Both the position numbers and the translations under genes were made by a program. From Prunella strophiata (taxonomy: Eukaryota; Chordata; Aves; Passeriformes; Prunellidae): a DNA stretch of 64,000 nt. The first letter of the stretch is position 1, and the number at the start of each line of letters is the position of its first letter. The notes beneath the pieces are model-generated. The model did no database searches and was not told the origin of the DNA. It worked only from the letters and a program-made list of their open reading frames with translations. Where the stretch lies: assembly GCA_036583965.1 (NCBI GenBank), contig JAZBQD010000027.1:7107187-7171186 (forward strand), given 5' to 3'. Below, piece by piece: positions 11,901-24,700 of the stretch.

Positions 11901-14639
11901 ATACTTCACTGCAAATTTAAGATGGAATTATGTTGGAGAAAATTAATAACAGAGAAATTAATATAAAGAAAGGTAAATGAGTTTTAGGATTCAAAGAGAA
12001 AACAATGAAGAATTTCCAAAGGCTGCTATGCCATCATGAAAAACCCTAGTGTTTTATATGTATGTGTGTGTTTCCTCATAATTTATCTAACTGATCTCCT
12101 ATAAATCAATTTATTTAGATTACAGCAGAGTCAAAAGGCCCCAGCTAGGATCAAGACTTATTGTGCTTAGTGCTGTGGAAACATATAAACAGACAAAGTC
12201 CTTTTCTAAAGTTGTGAAAATTTTATGATTGATTTCAGTAAGAGCAAAGTTAGGCCAATACTGAGCACTTCTGAAAATTCCATCCTTAAAGATTTATTCC
12301 AAGCAGTAACTGTTTAAAAAATGACATACTGCTTACATAAGAGTCTAAATATTTGATGGTTATAGTATTTACATCTAAAACACCAGAGGCTATGTGCTTT
12401 AATACCTCAATCTGTTTCCCATATACTCTGTCAACATGAGTTCCCTGCATTGATTGAGGGCACTCTGTGATCCCTAAGGTTGTATTCATGAAAGGTTACC
12501 CTTGGTACTACTTTATTCATGAAAGGTTTGAAGCACATAGGAAACAAATGGGTTTGTTCCTGTTAGGTGCATTTTTGTCATCTATAAATACTTAATTACT
12601 GGGGTTCTGATGAGAAATCAAAAAATCTTAAAAGCATACAGTTGTGTGAAAATAGCTCCTCCATCACTGGTGCAAACCACAATGAAATTTGCAGTTGGGA
12701 GATTTTGTGGCAGTTTAAAACAACTGAATTGTAGGTTTTTCCCACTACAGTCCATGGTATTGAGTTTAATAGCTGCAAAATATGACCAGAGCTGTGCATT
12801 ATATCCCATCCTGAAACAGGTCATTCTCTCTCCTCAGGTGATGGGCATTTGGTGGAACTGATTGCATGAAAAGTGTTCACAGAACTGGGTCCCTAACCTT
12901 GGCAGGTTTAACAAAAAGTACATAAAATTGAAGCCTTTTTTTCCCTGAAATGAGCCTGTAAGTTAGATAAATATGGGCAGCACTGAGCTCAAAGTAGAGT
13001 CAAACTACCAAGAGGACATTGCAGCTTTTCATTGCAATTTTATACTTTGGACTAATGGAGTGAAGCAGAATGAAAATCACCTCTGTTAAGAATGGCATTT
13101 ATCAGCTGTAAGTACTTAGTAGTAAGAGCTCTACACAGACAAAGCTGAGTGTCACCAAGAAATGTACTTGAAAATCAGACTGTTAACACAAGACTACACA
13201 AATAAGAGCCAAAAACTGTAATCAGAAAATGTAACATCTCTTTAAGAATCTTTTAATGGTCTGAAGAGTGCTAGACAAGTTGAATTTAACAAGATGTAAT
13301 AACCTATGACATAATATAATTGAGAATGCACCAGGATGCAGCACAGTCAGGTTAAATTTTGGCTTTCCTTCACTTAGCCTTGCAACTTTAAAGATCTTTC
13401 AACACAGGGTTTTAAAAATACATAGTCCTGTTTAAATTTACATATGACATAAAAGCATAGAATGTGCAATACATCAGAAATACAATTCTAAGTAAAGTTA
13501 GGGCTGAAACATCCAGCCTAATATTTTTAAATGTTTGTTTGAATCATTAACAACGAAGTTTTTTATTCATTTGCTGTGAAGAAACAATGTTTAGTGCAGA
13601 GGAAAAGGTGTGAACTTCTGATAAAAGTGAGACCATTATCAGGCGCTTGCCTTATATTTGAGGTGCCATGGTAAAAGTCAAAGCAATGAGTTCCACTTCT
13701 CTTTTAATAGAAAATAAAATAGAAGACAAAAACATTTTGCTGTACTGTGGAAATTGAGAACTGTAGAGAAAATAAGCAGTAAATAAGTATGGCAAGTGAT
13801 AATGCAGCATCAGAACATTAAAATAATAGGTGCTGTATATTGAACTTGGACTCATGGGATTCAACAGTTGTATACAAACCCAAAAGATAAACCCCTGGTT
13901 TTTATGCTGTGATTACTAGGGATAAGTTATGAATTAACTTCTGTATGATATGGCACAGGTCTGAGAGAATTAAAATTTAATGATAATACAATAGGGATAA
14001 GATCTTTCCTGTATCTCTAGATGCTGAGGCAGTGCTTAAAGTTTGTTTTTAAAACTGCTTCAAGTAGCATTATTGAATTCCAGCTTGAAAGTGAAACTTT
14101 GTCTTCCTGCTTCACTATATTAAGCATCTCTGAGATTGAAAACCTAGCAAGAGCTCTCCTAGTGTGATTAGAAAGTATCCAATATTTTTTGGCAGCAAAT
14201 ACTAATTCCAATCATTCTGTCTAGTACTGCTCAGGCAGCACGAGGATAACTGGCTGTCAGATGTTTTGGGTAATGGAAAGGTGAGGCTGCAGGCTCTCAG
14301 TGGAAAGCTGGCAGCTTTGCTGACAACTCCCTGCCTCTGGAAAATCAGAGTGCTGCTGGGGAGGGGATGCGCTGTGCTGGGTGAGTGGTCAGAACAGCAT
14401 CCCTTTGGAAACCACGGGTCCTTGGTGGGGGTTTGAACCACACAGTGCCTTCACTACCCACCCCCAGGTTTCCTTGCAGCTTTCCCTGCCTTCTGCCGAG
14501 CAGCTCTGGGTGGGATGCAGGGCTGGTTTATCCTTATGGGCTCCCGGGGTGCTGGGCAGAGCTGGTCTGGGGCATTTCCCGGTGCCTGGGGTGGCATTCT
14601 CGGCTGGACATGCCCGCAGCACGGCCGGGAGGGTGGGTG
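5900..14639 (+). other. AGBL4: AGBL4 downstream intron, first part
   Basis: No further CCP6 exon was found. The next one should begin with G completing Trp, followed by a segment encoding something like QRLPPKNVYYY. The DNA is mostly AT-rich and unique-looking. It is moderately GC-rich at 11040-11380 and from 14220 onward. A minus-strand frame of about 155 codons (5940-6407) abuts the exon but matches nothing I know and is treated as chance. No recognisable transposon was seen. Confidence 0.7.
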
Positions 14640-15505
14640 GGGCAGGTGGGAAATGCAGGGGGGTGATGGGTGAGATGTGCAGGTGGGTGGCAGGAGGGCA
14701 GTGCAGGTGAGTGGGGGTGAGCAATGAAGGTGGGAGGAGGAGAGCAGTGCAGCTGGGTGATGGGTGAGATGTGCAGGTGAGTGGAGGAGAGCAGTGCAGG
14801 TGTTTGAGCAGTTCAGGAGAGCAGTGCAGGTGTGTGAGCAGCACAGATGAGCAGTGCAGATGGGCAGTGCAGATGTTTGAGCAGTGCAGGTGGGCAGTGC
14901 AGGTGTGTGAGCAGTCCAGGAGAGCAGTGCAGGTGTTTGAGCAGCCCAGATGGGCAGTGCAGGTGTTTGAGCAGTCCAGGAGAGCAGTGCAGACAGTGTT
15001 TGAGCAGTGCAGGTGGCAGTGAGGTGTTGAGCAGGCAGATGGCAGTGAGGGTTGAGCAGCAGAGGGCAGTGCAGGTGTTGAGCAGCCAGGAAGCAGTGCA
15101 GGTGTTTGAGCAGTGCAGATGCAGTGCAGTTTGAGCAGCAGGGGGCAGTGCAGGTGTTTGAGCAGCCAGTGAGCAGTGCAGGTGTTTGAGCAGTCCAGAT
15201 GAGCAGTGCAGGTGTTTGAGCAGGCCAGGAGAGCAGTGCAGGTGTGTGAGCAGCCCAGGAGGGCAGTGCAGGTGTTTGAGCTGTGCAGATGGGCAGTGCA
15301 GGTGTTTGAGCAGCCCAGGAGAGCAGTGCAGGTGTTTGAGCAGCCCAGATGAGCAGTGCAGGTGTTTGAGCAGCCCAGGAGAGCTGTACAGGTGTGTGAG
15401 CAGCCCAGGTGGGCAGTGCAGGTGTTTGAGCAGTCCAGGTGGGCAGTGCAGGAGTGTGAGCAGCCCAGATGAGCAGTGCAGGTGTTTCAGCAGTGCAGGT
15501 GCCCA
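14640..15505. repeat. Minisatellite with a 30-bp unit
   Basis: From about 14790 the sequence is a head-to-tail array with consensus GCAGTGCAGGTGTTTGAGCA followed by GCCCAGGAGA. The 3' half (about 15150-15500) keeps a strict 30-bp period, two units per 60 bases. Units differ mainly at TTT/TGT, CCC/TCC/TGC and GGAGA/GATGA/GGTGG. The left flank (14640-14790) holds an older, looser G-rich form, with GGGTGATGGGTGAGATGTGC present twice, 94 bp apart (14661 and 14755). A middle stretch (about 15000-15175) has shortened units of 25-28 bp. There are about 24-27 units in all. Because 30 is divisible by three, long open frames appear on both strands, and these are artefacts. Length variation between individuals is likely but not shown here. 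Confidence 0.95.
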
Positions 15506-18500
15506 TTCTCAGGGCTGTACCTGCTGCAGGTGGTTCAAAGCAGCCCCTCGGGGCTCTGGGGCAGGAGGGGAGCCCTGCACATCCTGGCCAGGGAGGGATT
15601 CCACAGCTCCTACACCCCAGCAGCTTGTGAGCCCCTACCTGATTTTATCTTTTAGCAATGATGGGTGTGTGGGAATTGTTAAAAATGTTGACAAAGAAGC
15701 CATAAAGTGTTTATTTTGGCTGGACTGCTTTGTTGGTAAGAAAGTGTTTCGTGTGCCCTGCTCTGGGGGCACCTCCCTTCACCAGCTGCCTTGTGCCCAT
15801 TTTTAGGCTTATTCTCTGTTTTTTCCCCCATTCTGTGCTCTTGCACAGACACTGCCAAGCCCCATGAGAGGCTGACATCCCTGGTGAGAGGGTGTGGGAC
15901 TTGCTGGCACACCCTGTCCTGCCAGAGGTACCTGTAGGTGTGAGCAAGGTGTGAGTGCTCACTCTGCTGCCATCTGCCCCAAAATGTGTGGCCAAAGGAA
16001 TGGTGTCATGAGAAGCACAGTCATGAGTAGAAAGTGTCCCCTCAGCAGCTCAAGGATTAGACTTTTATCAAGGATTGGTTGTTAATTTATTAGGGACTTG
16101 TACCAGGCAACTGGACTTGTAGTAAAATGACATGAAATGGTAAAATTAGTAACTTCCCTAATAGAGAATAGCTATTGAGATTGAGGAAGAAAATGGTGTT
16201 TCTGTTTGCTTTTTGTTTGAAGACATCACTGTTTTTTAGCCTTTCTGAGGTGCTGCTGTAAAAAATGCTGAATTCATTCTGTGGAGAATTCTTTTGGAAT
16301 TGTTTATTGGAAATATGTGATGCCGTTTACAAAATTTATACACAGGGACATTTCAGCTCAAGGTAAAGAGATTCAGCTTAAAAGGATAGATTTACCTTAG
16401 GAAGAAATTGAGGAATATCCAAGTTAAAATATCTTCCACTGTGCCTTTCAATATGTGATAAAATCCTCTCCTAATATTTTTCCTAGTGGAATTAAAAAGC
16501 ACCAGTACCTCATGGCTTTACAACCAGAAGTGATATAATCATCTAGCTTTGATAAGAAAAAGATTATTTTTCCCCATCTGCTGTGGTACTGGAAACTTTA
16601 ATGTTCTTATGGTTGTTTTTTAAATGTCACTCAGTCAATGAAGGGGTGTCATGTAGCATGTGTATTTTTCTGTGTAGTTTTTTACTAAACATAATTCCCT
16701 GGGCTCTCCTGAGGGACTGTCTCTATCCTGGGGGTACTGGTGGAAAGGATTGTGATGCAAATCCTGCCCAGGAAGTGTTTGGCTTGTTTCAACTCTGTGA
16801 ACTTGAGGAATGACTCAGCCAGGGGAAAAGTGCTGCTGTATGTGCAGTCAGGAGGGCTTTACCTTCAGGAGCAGCTTCTGTAGCTAAAAGCAAAGTAAGT
16901 CAAGATAAGTAGGGAAGGAAACACATTCAGATTCACTGAGTGTTAACCCCTGCAGGGAAAAGCTGATTCTTGCTTTGAAAAGAGGAAAAAAAAAAAGTGA
17001 AATATTGTGTGTGTACCTGGTGAAATGAAGGGGAATTGATTTAGTGGGAATGATAGGATATAAATAGAGTTTTCTGTATAAGTTAAAAAAAACAAACAAA
17101 CAGCAAACCCTGTGCTGTATGTCACGCTCTTCAAGAATACATGTTCATCTTAACTGTTACATTCCTGCCTGAAATTTGAGTTTTTTAAAACTAGAAAATT
17201 ATTTACAATCAGAGAATGTTCATCTGGAGGAAATTTCCAAAAGAGTGGAAATTTCCCAGCTGATGTGAGGTACCAGTAAATCAGAAGCTGACATCTGTGA
17301 TCTGTGTAGGCTGCAGTCTTTGACAAGAGTCTCAGAGTACAGGAAAGTGAACAGAGCATTCTGGATTTGTCATTTCTAATACTCATCAACTTGTTTCTGT
17401 GTGCTGTGAAAGTACAGAAACCAATAACCTAGATGAATCATAAATGTCTGGGGTGGGTGTGTTGGTATTTTTGTATGGGGATGCTCCTTCAGTTTGTTTC
17501 TCTTTTCTTTTGGCAAAGAATTCCAAGTTTGCACTAAGGAACTGGGCTTTGCAAACATATCTGGGTAGGGGAAGTGAAGGAGTAGATGCAAATGGCAAGA
17601 AAATAGTAACCTGGAGTGAAATGTGACTGTGCCTGGGGCCTCTGGATACTAAAATTAAAGAAGAAAATAAATTACATGTTGACTGCACTGCTCTTCTATA
17701 TAGAAAAGAAGAGCCAAGTTAACCATAAGCAAGGATGGAAAATTGTATTTTAGTTCTTAGCAGCTGCTGCACAACAGAGCAGAGTGTTTGCATTCACAGT
17801 ACTGCCACTGTGTGGTTTCCCCTGAAATTCTGCAGGTAAGGAAAGCTCTTCCCTAGCAAATTATCAAGACACTCAGAGCAGCACATAGGTGTGGGAAGGA
17901 GAGTGATGGCAGTGAAAATGGCATGGTGCATTTCCAAAGCTTTGCTTTTTTAGTTTTGGTTTTGATTTCAGTTTGCCTTCCTTGAAGGAGGGATTTCATG
18001 CTTGAAAAGTTTTTGCCCTCCAAATACAGGTTTTGAGCACAACCTGACATTTCAGTACCCTAATATTTACAGTTGAAACTGAAGGTTTCCTTTTGTTCTT
18101 TGTTCTCAAAGGTTGGTACACAATTTTAGGTCCAAACCAAACTTGTCATTAGAGTTTCTTTTGAAGGTTTTAGTTCTTGGAAAGTACACTGTAATGAAAT
18201 AAAGATATCCACTGACAGAATCTTGTGCTAACATAAATAAAGGCTGTTTGTAGCTTTAATTTAACATGTAATTAATAAAGGCTATCTCTCTTGAAGCCAC
18301 CAAAAAATGTGAATTAATGTTTAGAAAACCTTCTGGTAAGTGAAGCTGAGATACTTTCTAGCAGATGCACAACATTTACAAGTATCACTAATATGATCTG
18401 CCTGACAGCATGAGCCACATGCACGAGAGCTTAATGATCACTAATGCCTCAGTAAAAGCTATTTATTGGAGTATATTTTCTAAGCTGTACCTTTAAGTAC

Positions 18501-19854
18501 AGATACTTGATATTTTGAGTTCCAGTGTGCTTCTGTACTCATTTCTCATGTTGGTATCCTACCATTTTTGCACTGGGAGGGGATTATAAACACTTTAAAA
18601 TATTAAAACCACTCTGACCCTAAGTGATATAATACAGGCTTTGTATTCAAGGTTAAAAAATACATTTTAGGTTAATTTTATTAAAATATAGATACATGAA
18701 AATATATCTTGTTATTATTCTAGTGGTAAATGAGACTTGAATCTGGAGAGTTTTTGAACAGTACTAATTGTTTACCTTCACTTCGTGCAAGATTCTGCTG
18801 GATATCTTCCACTTTAGTTTCAAATCTAACAGTTGTAGTTTTGAAATGCTGATCAGCTACTCTTTTTTCCTATCTCTAAGACTGCAACATAGTAAAATGT
18901 CTCTTATTTTTTTCCTGTTATAACTAAAAGCAACTACATATGCCAGAATCAGAGAATCTGGAAGCTAATAATGAACTGCAGTGTCTCTGAGATTGTTGAC
19001 TTTTCCTCTCCTCCTCCTGCTTAATACTGGATTTCCTTGAATGTGAGATGTGAACTTCAGAAAGCTGTGCCTTGGAAACAAGGATGTTACAGCTGTGAAA
19101 ATTCAGTGGTGTTCAGAAGCTGGTCATGGATTCAGTTACACCATAGTAACAATAAAATAATTGTGAAGCTTTTTTTTTTTTTTTGGTTTTGCAAAGGAGC
19201 AAAGTTTTTATTCAGTAACAATGACATCTGTAAGAAATAGAGAATGGACAAAAACCACATTTCTTTAAATGATGGCAGCAGACATGGGCTGCACAACAGA
19301 GCTGAACCTGCTGCCCAGTCCAGAGACTAAGAGCTGATTTGGATGTGGGTAGAGATGAAAACAATTGACTTGGATGGATAAAATGAAAGTCAGCTGAGGT
19401 GGAAGGAGAGCTTTGAATGTAACTCGTAGTGACTTGACAGGTTTTGAAGAGTTAGGGTGATTCTGGTTTAAGTTTTTGGGGTTATAGAGTGTGAGGCTGC
19501 CTTTGGATACTCAGCCAGCAAAAGCAAAGTGGTTGTAATGTTTTGCTGTTTTCTGCCCAGAGTCCCATCTTGAGATAGAAGGTCTAACTAGTATTTATTA
19601 TCACATTTTACAGGAGGAGAGATAAAGGTAAAAGATAATAGATTTTTTTCAAGGTCATTGTAAGGAGCAGCTTAGGCACAACCTCAGAATTTTTTCATTT
19701 TATTTGTTTCTCAGTTCAGTGATCCACAAGCAGTAAAAATCTAGTACCAAATTTACTACATTATACTGCTACATTATTACCTTAAAATTTCATGGCATAC
19801 ATAGGTGGATGTAAGCAGGTCCAACTTGGGTTCTGGGGCTTACTTATTTTGTTG

Positions 19855-19855
<1 letters not shown>

Positions 19856-19895
<40 letters not shown>
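19856..19895. repeat. T40 homopolymer
   Basis: This is the longest homopolymer in the window, 40 uninterrupted T, flanked by ATTTTGTTGC on the left and CTGGAGATTT on the right. No target-site duplication or gene-like sequence on the right supports a retrocopy. The true length is hard to measure and may be inaccurate in the assembly. Confidence 0.92.
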
Positions 19896-22800
19896 CTGGA
19901 GATTTATTTGTTCAAACTCCCAGGGAAAGCTTGAAAGTTTCCAGGATTTCAGACTTCAGAAAGGGATTTGTTCTTTTTTTTTCAGAAGCATAGTACTGAT
20001 CCTAGCAGATTTATCACACCTTATTAGTTATAAAGGAATATTTATACTCATTTATTATAATCTGAGAGCTAGAATTTTCCTCTCACAATATTTACATTAA
20101 AGTTATCTCTTGCTAGATTACTGAAAAAGAAATCACCCTTCACCACCTCAGAATACTTGCAATTTTTTTTTTTTTTAATGTTTCAAAGCTGTCTAAAAAT
20201 ACATCCAGACACTCCAAGCTAAGCAACAGAAAGGCTTCCCATAAGTTCCAGAACAATTAAACTCAGTGCTCCCTTCTAAATAAACCATGTGCTGGGTCAG
20301 GAGAGGCAGCCTCTTTAGCCCCACTGTTTGCAAAATGTTCTGCTGGAGCCCTGCACAGGTTTGAAGTTTTTCTCAGGTCTAACTGCCAAAAAAAACCCCT
20401 TGCACATGGTTTTAAATTTAGCTTTTAGAAGTTTTTCCAACTAAGTTTGAACTGCTGAAATGAAGGTTCATAACATAAAGGTTGTCATACCCTTTGTGCA
20501 AATGGTGCCCTTATAATGTGGCATATTAAATATTTAACATAGTTTGCAGCAGATAAAAAGCAATTTTGTTTAATTTTTCCTAAATATTAATGCTATCAGG
20601 CATCTTAATCCTTTCATTATAACAAAAATTTGTTCTAGCTCATTCTTATTAAACATTTTCTAATTTGTAATGATATGGGTGTTTTTCTTCTGATCCTAAT
20701 AATTAAGGCCAAAATGCCATTGTAAAGAAAAAAAAAGTGAAAGCTGGGAGGGGGAATCTTCACTGGTATATTGGGAAGAATTGCAGGCTAGAAAAATAGC
20801 TTTATTTTACCCAATGATACCAAAGACAATGCCTATCTCCCAAGTAATCCAGCTCAAAGTTTTGGGTCAGTTGCCAAGGAATGAAATGGAATACCTGCAA
20901 AACACTCAGTGAAATGACCTGGAAAATAATGTATAAAGAGGTTGCCAGTCACTTCTGAGTGAGGACCATTCTTCCATCTCTATCTCTGAACTGCAGAAAA
21001 AGAAATAAAATTCCTGAATTGGAATTAGTTTCAAATCAACTTTTCTCTGCATCCCAGAACAAAAATGTAGTCAGCAATTATTTATAATGCTAATTAAAGA
21101 CCTGTTCTAACAGGGTTACTGGAGGCTGAAAGCTCTTGATATGACAGCAAATGTTTTCCATAACCACCCATTGGCATTCACAGACAGTATAAATGTAGGG
21201 AAAGGGTAGGAACAGTGAGAAAGAAACAATTGTAAGGAAATATTGTTTAGAAATTGAATCTATTTAGGTGATGTTATACTTACTCTCAGCAGACTGATGT
21301 GGCTTCACTAACTGCAGTAAAACCACAGCTGATATCAAGGGGGACTGTGGCCCATTTTTGTAGTGGGTCCAATATCTCTGGGTTGTTTTAAAATAATTTT
21401 GTGTTTATACTTATTTTCCTTCTTTCTTCCATCTAATTCTCATTTATGCACTCTCACAAAAGGACATTTATAGCTATATTTTTTATAATTATGCAGCTTT
21501 TCTCTCCTCATGCAGTGACTGTTTTTAATTTTCAATGTCCACGGCTTTTCAGTTGAACTGAAGAAATATTGCTAATTTGCTTGTATGCAAAGAACTTTAT
21601 TGCTTTTTTTGGTAGATGCACTTTTTAAAAAAAATTGTTTCTTTTAATGTAGTAAGCTGCTTAAAACAGTCTTTGCATAATTCTTGGGTTTGCTGAATCC
21701 CATGTTAGTTGATTTTCTGAGCCAATATTACTCATGCATACAATAATTATATAGATATTTCTGTTGAGAAAGTAAAGAATGAACTTCCAAGATAAAGAAC
21801 TGAGTGTGGTGGCTGTGGGGTTTGTGAATACAATAGGTCAGTACTTATTTTCACATCAGGGAAAATCTGGAGAAACCTCTGGATTTAGCTGGAGTCATTT
21901 TTAGATTTAAATCAGTGTAAGGCAGGCTCCTGTCCTCCATTACATTGTAGGATTTTGTGGTCTCAGGTGAAGCATTCAGTTTATTTTGAGAGTTTGATTG
22001 AAGTCAAAGTGGAGCACATTTTTAGTGCCTTGCTGGATGTAGACTTCTCCCAAATGCCCAAAAAGCTCAGGTGGCCATCTAACATAAACCCCACTTGCTT
22101 CTGTTCCTAAGGATTATGTCACAAACATCCTTTGCCTGGGTGGGATCAGCACCCATGTGTGAGCTCAGCCTAAGGCAGACAGAGATGAGATTGTAGCTAA
22201 AGTCAAACTCTCCAAGGATGGGAAAACTCTTTTATTTTAGAAACTGGTTCTGGATCATGTGCTAACCTGTGGGAAAATTGTGGCAGCATATAAAAATCCC
22301 CCTCAATTCACTTCCCTCAGTGGACAGCTGGAACACTCTGTTGTCTTCTGTGCTTGCATTCCTGCCAGAGATATGTTGTGAACACACCTGCAGCTTCTCT
22401 TCAGCTGTACCAGCTCCTGGAGGATTCTGCTGTGCTGCCTTCCTGGTGTCCTCAGAAGACACTGCAAGTTCCAGGCTTAGTCCCACAGGCTGATACTTAG
22501 AAGCTGCCATGTGTCTTGGCCTAGGATAACAAACAGAGACAGGCTTGCTCATGAGTGCTGAAGTTCAAGGTGAAAGAAAACAGTTCCCCAGCAGGGTTTG
22601 CATTTCAATCTCTTTTAGCAGAACAGGCTGGAGGAATGAGGACTTTTACTGTCCTCCCTAAAGAAATGGAAAACTTCTGTCAGCAATTGTGGTGAAAACC
22701 AGTAATAAACAAGAGGAGAGAACAGAAAGTAAAAGGAAGAGATTTGTAATAGTAGGAGAAGCTCTAAGAGAAAGAAGGAAATATCTTAACAAATCACCAG

Positions 22801-23015
22801 TCCTAACAGAAGCATGATGCAAACCAGAACACTTGCCTCTGCAAAACTGCATCTGTATTGTACAGGATCCAGACCTGTGTTCTGTGTAGTCACAGCAGAG
22901 ACAGACAAATGAACAGACATTTATATTTTCTTCAAGGCAAGTGAAGATTGAAGTCTAAAGGTGAAATAAGGTTGTTTTTTATATATATAATGGCCTAACT
23001 AAATAATTATGGAAC

Positions 23016-23035
23016 TTTTTTTTTTTTTTTTTTTT
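23016..23035. repeat. T20 homopolymer
   Basis: Twenty T follow GGAAC and precede GGCACTAATAG. It is simple sequence with no associated element. Confidence 0.88.
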
Positions 23036-23679
23036 GGCACTAATAGATGGACCTCTATACAAGAGGTTGAATCTGGTAAATCTCAGTGGCTTTCAACTGT
23101 ACAGAATCTACCTGTCAAGCTTAGAGGAGAAAAATGATAGTAAAGGAGAAGGAATAAGTCGACATTAATGTTACATGCCCACATACTAACTTGGCTTAAA
23201 GTAGATATGGAAATTGAGGTCTAAAATATCTCTCAATATCATTAGAGGAGACAGATTTTTAATGTTTTTCAAATAAAAAAGGTTCTTTCAGTTCATGAAG
23301 ATCTATAAAAATGTAACTGTACTCTTCATGTAATTGAAACGTTAATTTCGCCAACCTTTCCATGGAATGCTTGAATGTCTCTTGTATGTGTGTCTCTCTT
23401 CACAAATATCAAGTTTAAAGGAATTTTTCTTGAACCTGTGAAGATTTCTTGAGTTGCAGAAAAACAGGTTGTTACGAAACCCACAGCTCAGTACATGAAA
23501 AATATTGAAGTTCTATTTTAGGTATTACTTGGCATATCAAAAACTTTGCACTGGTAATTGCATTGTCAATCATGTAGTGTCCCATTACTGAAGAAATAGG
23601 TACAAATCCAGCCATTCTTTATTTTCCAATGGCTGAAAAAATGAGTTTTATAATGAGAAAATAATACAAATTATTCCCT

Positions 23680-23988
23680 TCAAGAATTACACAGTGCATG
23701 TTGCACAACAAAATTATCATGAGCAACAGTTAGATCATGAATTATGCTTGGAATATCTGCATTTTCCAGCTTCCTGCAGTCTTTTTTGAAAACCCTTTGA
23801 GCTACACTAATGCCCACTGCGCATCGCTTGAAACCTGCAGAAGGTTTGTAGTCAGAACGAGCTGATGTGCTGTTGATCTCTGTTTGCAAGCTGTTTAATG
23901 TTAAAAGTTCTGCTGAAACTGTCAGTAGAAAGACTATGAATAATTTCAAAGACCCTCCCAGGCTTATCTGTTCTCTTGCTTCCAGCAT
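23680..23988 (-). CDS. Hypothetical small secreted-type frame (unproven)
   Basis: I do not recognise this 102-codon minus-strand frame. It starts at ATG on 23986-23988 and ends at 23680. The N-terminus has a hydrophobic run, LKLFIVFLLTVSA, at about residues 15-27. A VSA motif there would suit signal peptidase. An N-glycosylation sequon (NST) follows. The remaining ~70 residues carry three cysteines and basic pairs (KR, KK, RK) of the kind seen in peptide-hormone precursors. AATAAA lies on the minus strand at 23618-23623, 57 bases after the stop. Against it: frames of this length occur by chance in the window, the n-region is acidic, no promoter is evident, and no homologue comes to mind. It sits antisense inside the AGBL4 intron. 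Confidence 0.15.
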   Translation of the reverse strand: MLEAREQISLGGSLKLFIVFLLTVSAELLTLNSLQTEINSTSARSDYKPSAGFKRCAVGISVAQRVFKKDCRKLENADIPSIIHDLTVAHDNFVVQHALCNS

Positions 23989-24570
23989 GTTGCTTTTAGT
24001 GATGAAACTATAGGTGCTGCCTGGCTGCTGGAAAAGTGACTTTGAAGCAGATTCACCACAGCTGTGTAAGACTGAGATGGTGCCTGCACTTCTGGATCAA
24101 TTACCACTCATTCCTTGTAGCAGTGATACTTGTTTTTCACCAGACAGTGGTGGAAAAAAATATTCATATGAGTGAAAAATATGAATATTGTTGTATATAT
24201 GATCATCAATGTCATCCAATCTTTCTTCCTGGAGCCTACAGGACTTGTAGAGGTTGCTACTTCCTGCAGGGTGTGTTTGCATGTGCTTCTATGTATGATG
24301 CATATGGGTTCTGTTTTAAAAAGTCTGATTCTCTTTGGAGCACATAAAAGCTCCAAATTTGATGGAAATTTTGAAATATCGATTAATGTCATAAGATATT
24401 TGCCAGTATCTTGCAAAAATCCTTCTGCATTTAATAATCTGGTCTCATCTAAACTTGAAATAGATAGATTTATTCTGTTGTTGATGAGTCTAGCAAGAAA
24501 CAGGAGTGTGGTGATTAGCAGTCTGTATTTCCCACAGCCACCAATTACATATCTGGTATTTAAATCTGTG

Positions 24571-24700
24571 AGGGGTTTTTTTTTTTGTCATTTTGGTTGG
24601 TGGTTTTTCTTTGTGTCATTTTTTTTTTTTTTTTTAGTTTGTCTCTTTATTTCATGGGTGGTTTGGCTTTTTTTTTTTTTTTTGTATTTTTGGCAGGTTG
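24571..24700. repeat. T/G-rich low-complexity stretch
   Basis: Several T runs (up to about 17) are joined by short G-containing words such as GGTTGGTGGTT and GGGTGGTTTGGC. It resembles the G/T block at 60.3 kb but without tandem duplication. The open frame across it is compositional. Confidence 0.8.

Noticed and set aside
14454..15506. 350-codon minus-strand open frame with repeats such as AAQTPALLSW, the longest in the window
   Set aside because: It follows the 30-bp minisatellite, whose period is divisible by three and whose unit has no stop in this frame. Plus-strand Cys-rich frames (QCRCLSSPGE repeats) over the same DNA have the same cause.
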